In this document: one piece after another, positions 6,640-6,710 of the stretch | How the letters are laid out: every line of letters starts with the position of its first letter | Numbering within the stretch: position 1 is the first letter of the stretch | Source of the DNA: Promethearchaeota archaeon | Lineage (GTDB): Archaea; Asgardarchaeota; Lokiarchaeia; Sigyniarchaeales; Promethearchaeaceae | Direction of reading: 5' to 3' | NCBI GenBank assembly: GCA_014729055.1 | Contig: WJKO01000585.1 | Coordinates: 1 to 6,710 of the forward strand | DNA length: 6,710 nucleotides | Notes under the pieces: model-generated | The model's input: only the letters and a program-made list of their open reading frames with translations | What the model was told of the DNA's origin: nothing | Databases searched by the model: none | Translations under genes and position numbers: made by a program

Positions 6640-6710
6640 TTGATCGTAAAAGATGATAATAAATATACGCAATATGCCTACAATTACGTTAAAGATGTCA
6701 TAGATAATAT
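6640..6710 (+). CDS. Possible start of a plus-strand gene, cut by window edge
   Basis: An open plus-strand frame runs from just after a TAA at 6592-6594 to the end of the window. From 6628 it reads like protein, with polar and aromatic residues in an amphipathic pattern: VENTLIVKDDNKYTQYAY, then NYVKDVIDN. There is no ATG in frame; the only usual alternative start is TTG at 6640, with no Shine-Dalgarno sequence before it. The pattern YAYNYVKDVIDN faintly recalls N termini of archaeal M28-type peptidases, but too little is visible to name a function. Chance openness over about 115 bases in AT-rich DNA is possible. Confidence 0.3.
   Translation, partial: MIVKDDNKYTQYAYNYVKDVIDN

Overview
The window is visibly AT-rich and densely coded. 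It holds five recognisable protein genes and, at the right edge, one possible gene start. I see no rRNA, tRNA, CRISPR array, insertion sequence or phage gene. The organism is most likely a low-GC archaeon, and an Asgard (Lokiarchaeia-like) lineage is my best guess. The reasons are a GH57-type glycosidase, a MOP-type flippase with a long charged tail, start codons mostly without Shine-Dalgarno sequences, and TATA-like boxes close to two starts. This is inferred from gene style only, as the window contains no marker gene.

Layout. (1) Bases 1-2585, minus strand: a cytoplasmic GH57-like glycoside hydrolase (666-2585), then one base later a 12-TM-type MFS sugar transporter of the GPH/MFS_2 style (1-664), cut by the left window edge. 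They look like a translationally coupled two-gene operon. (2) Bases 2586-2687: a short divergent promoter region with a TATA-like element for each side and a short AAAT tandem repeat. (3) Bases 2688-5332, plus strand: a 14-TM-type MOP flippase and, 26 bases later, a HAD-IIB sugar-phosphatase-like enzyme. (4) Bases 5318-6523, minus strand: a second, different MFS permease whose 3' end overlaps the HAD gene by 15 bases. (5) Bases 6524-6710: an AT-rich intergenic stretch, then an open plus-strand frame without an ATG that may be the start of another gene.

Working together: sugar uptake (MFS) plus cytoplasmic glycan processing (GH57) sits back-to-back with a lipid-linked glycan flippase and a sugar-phosphatase-like HAD enzyme. 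A carbohydrate or surface-glycan locus is a reasonable reading, but no substrate can be fixed from sequence alone. I do not see clear evidence of a wholly new system. The most interesting parts are the divergent GH57 and GPH transporter / flippase and HAD arrangement, the unassigned C-terminal third of the GH57 protein, and the conserved-looking soluble tail of the flippase.
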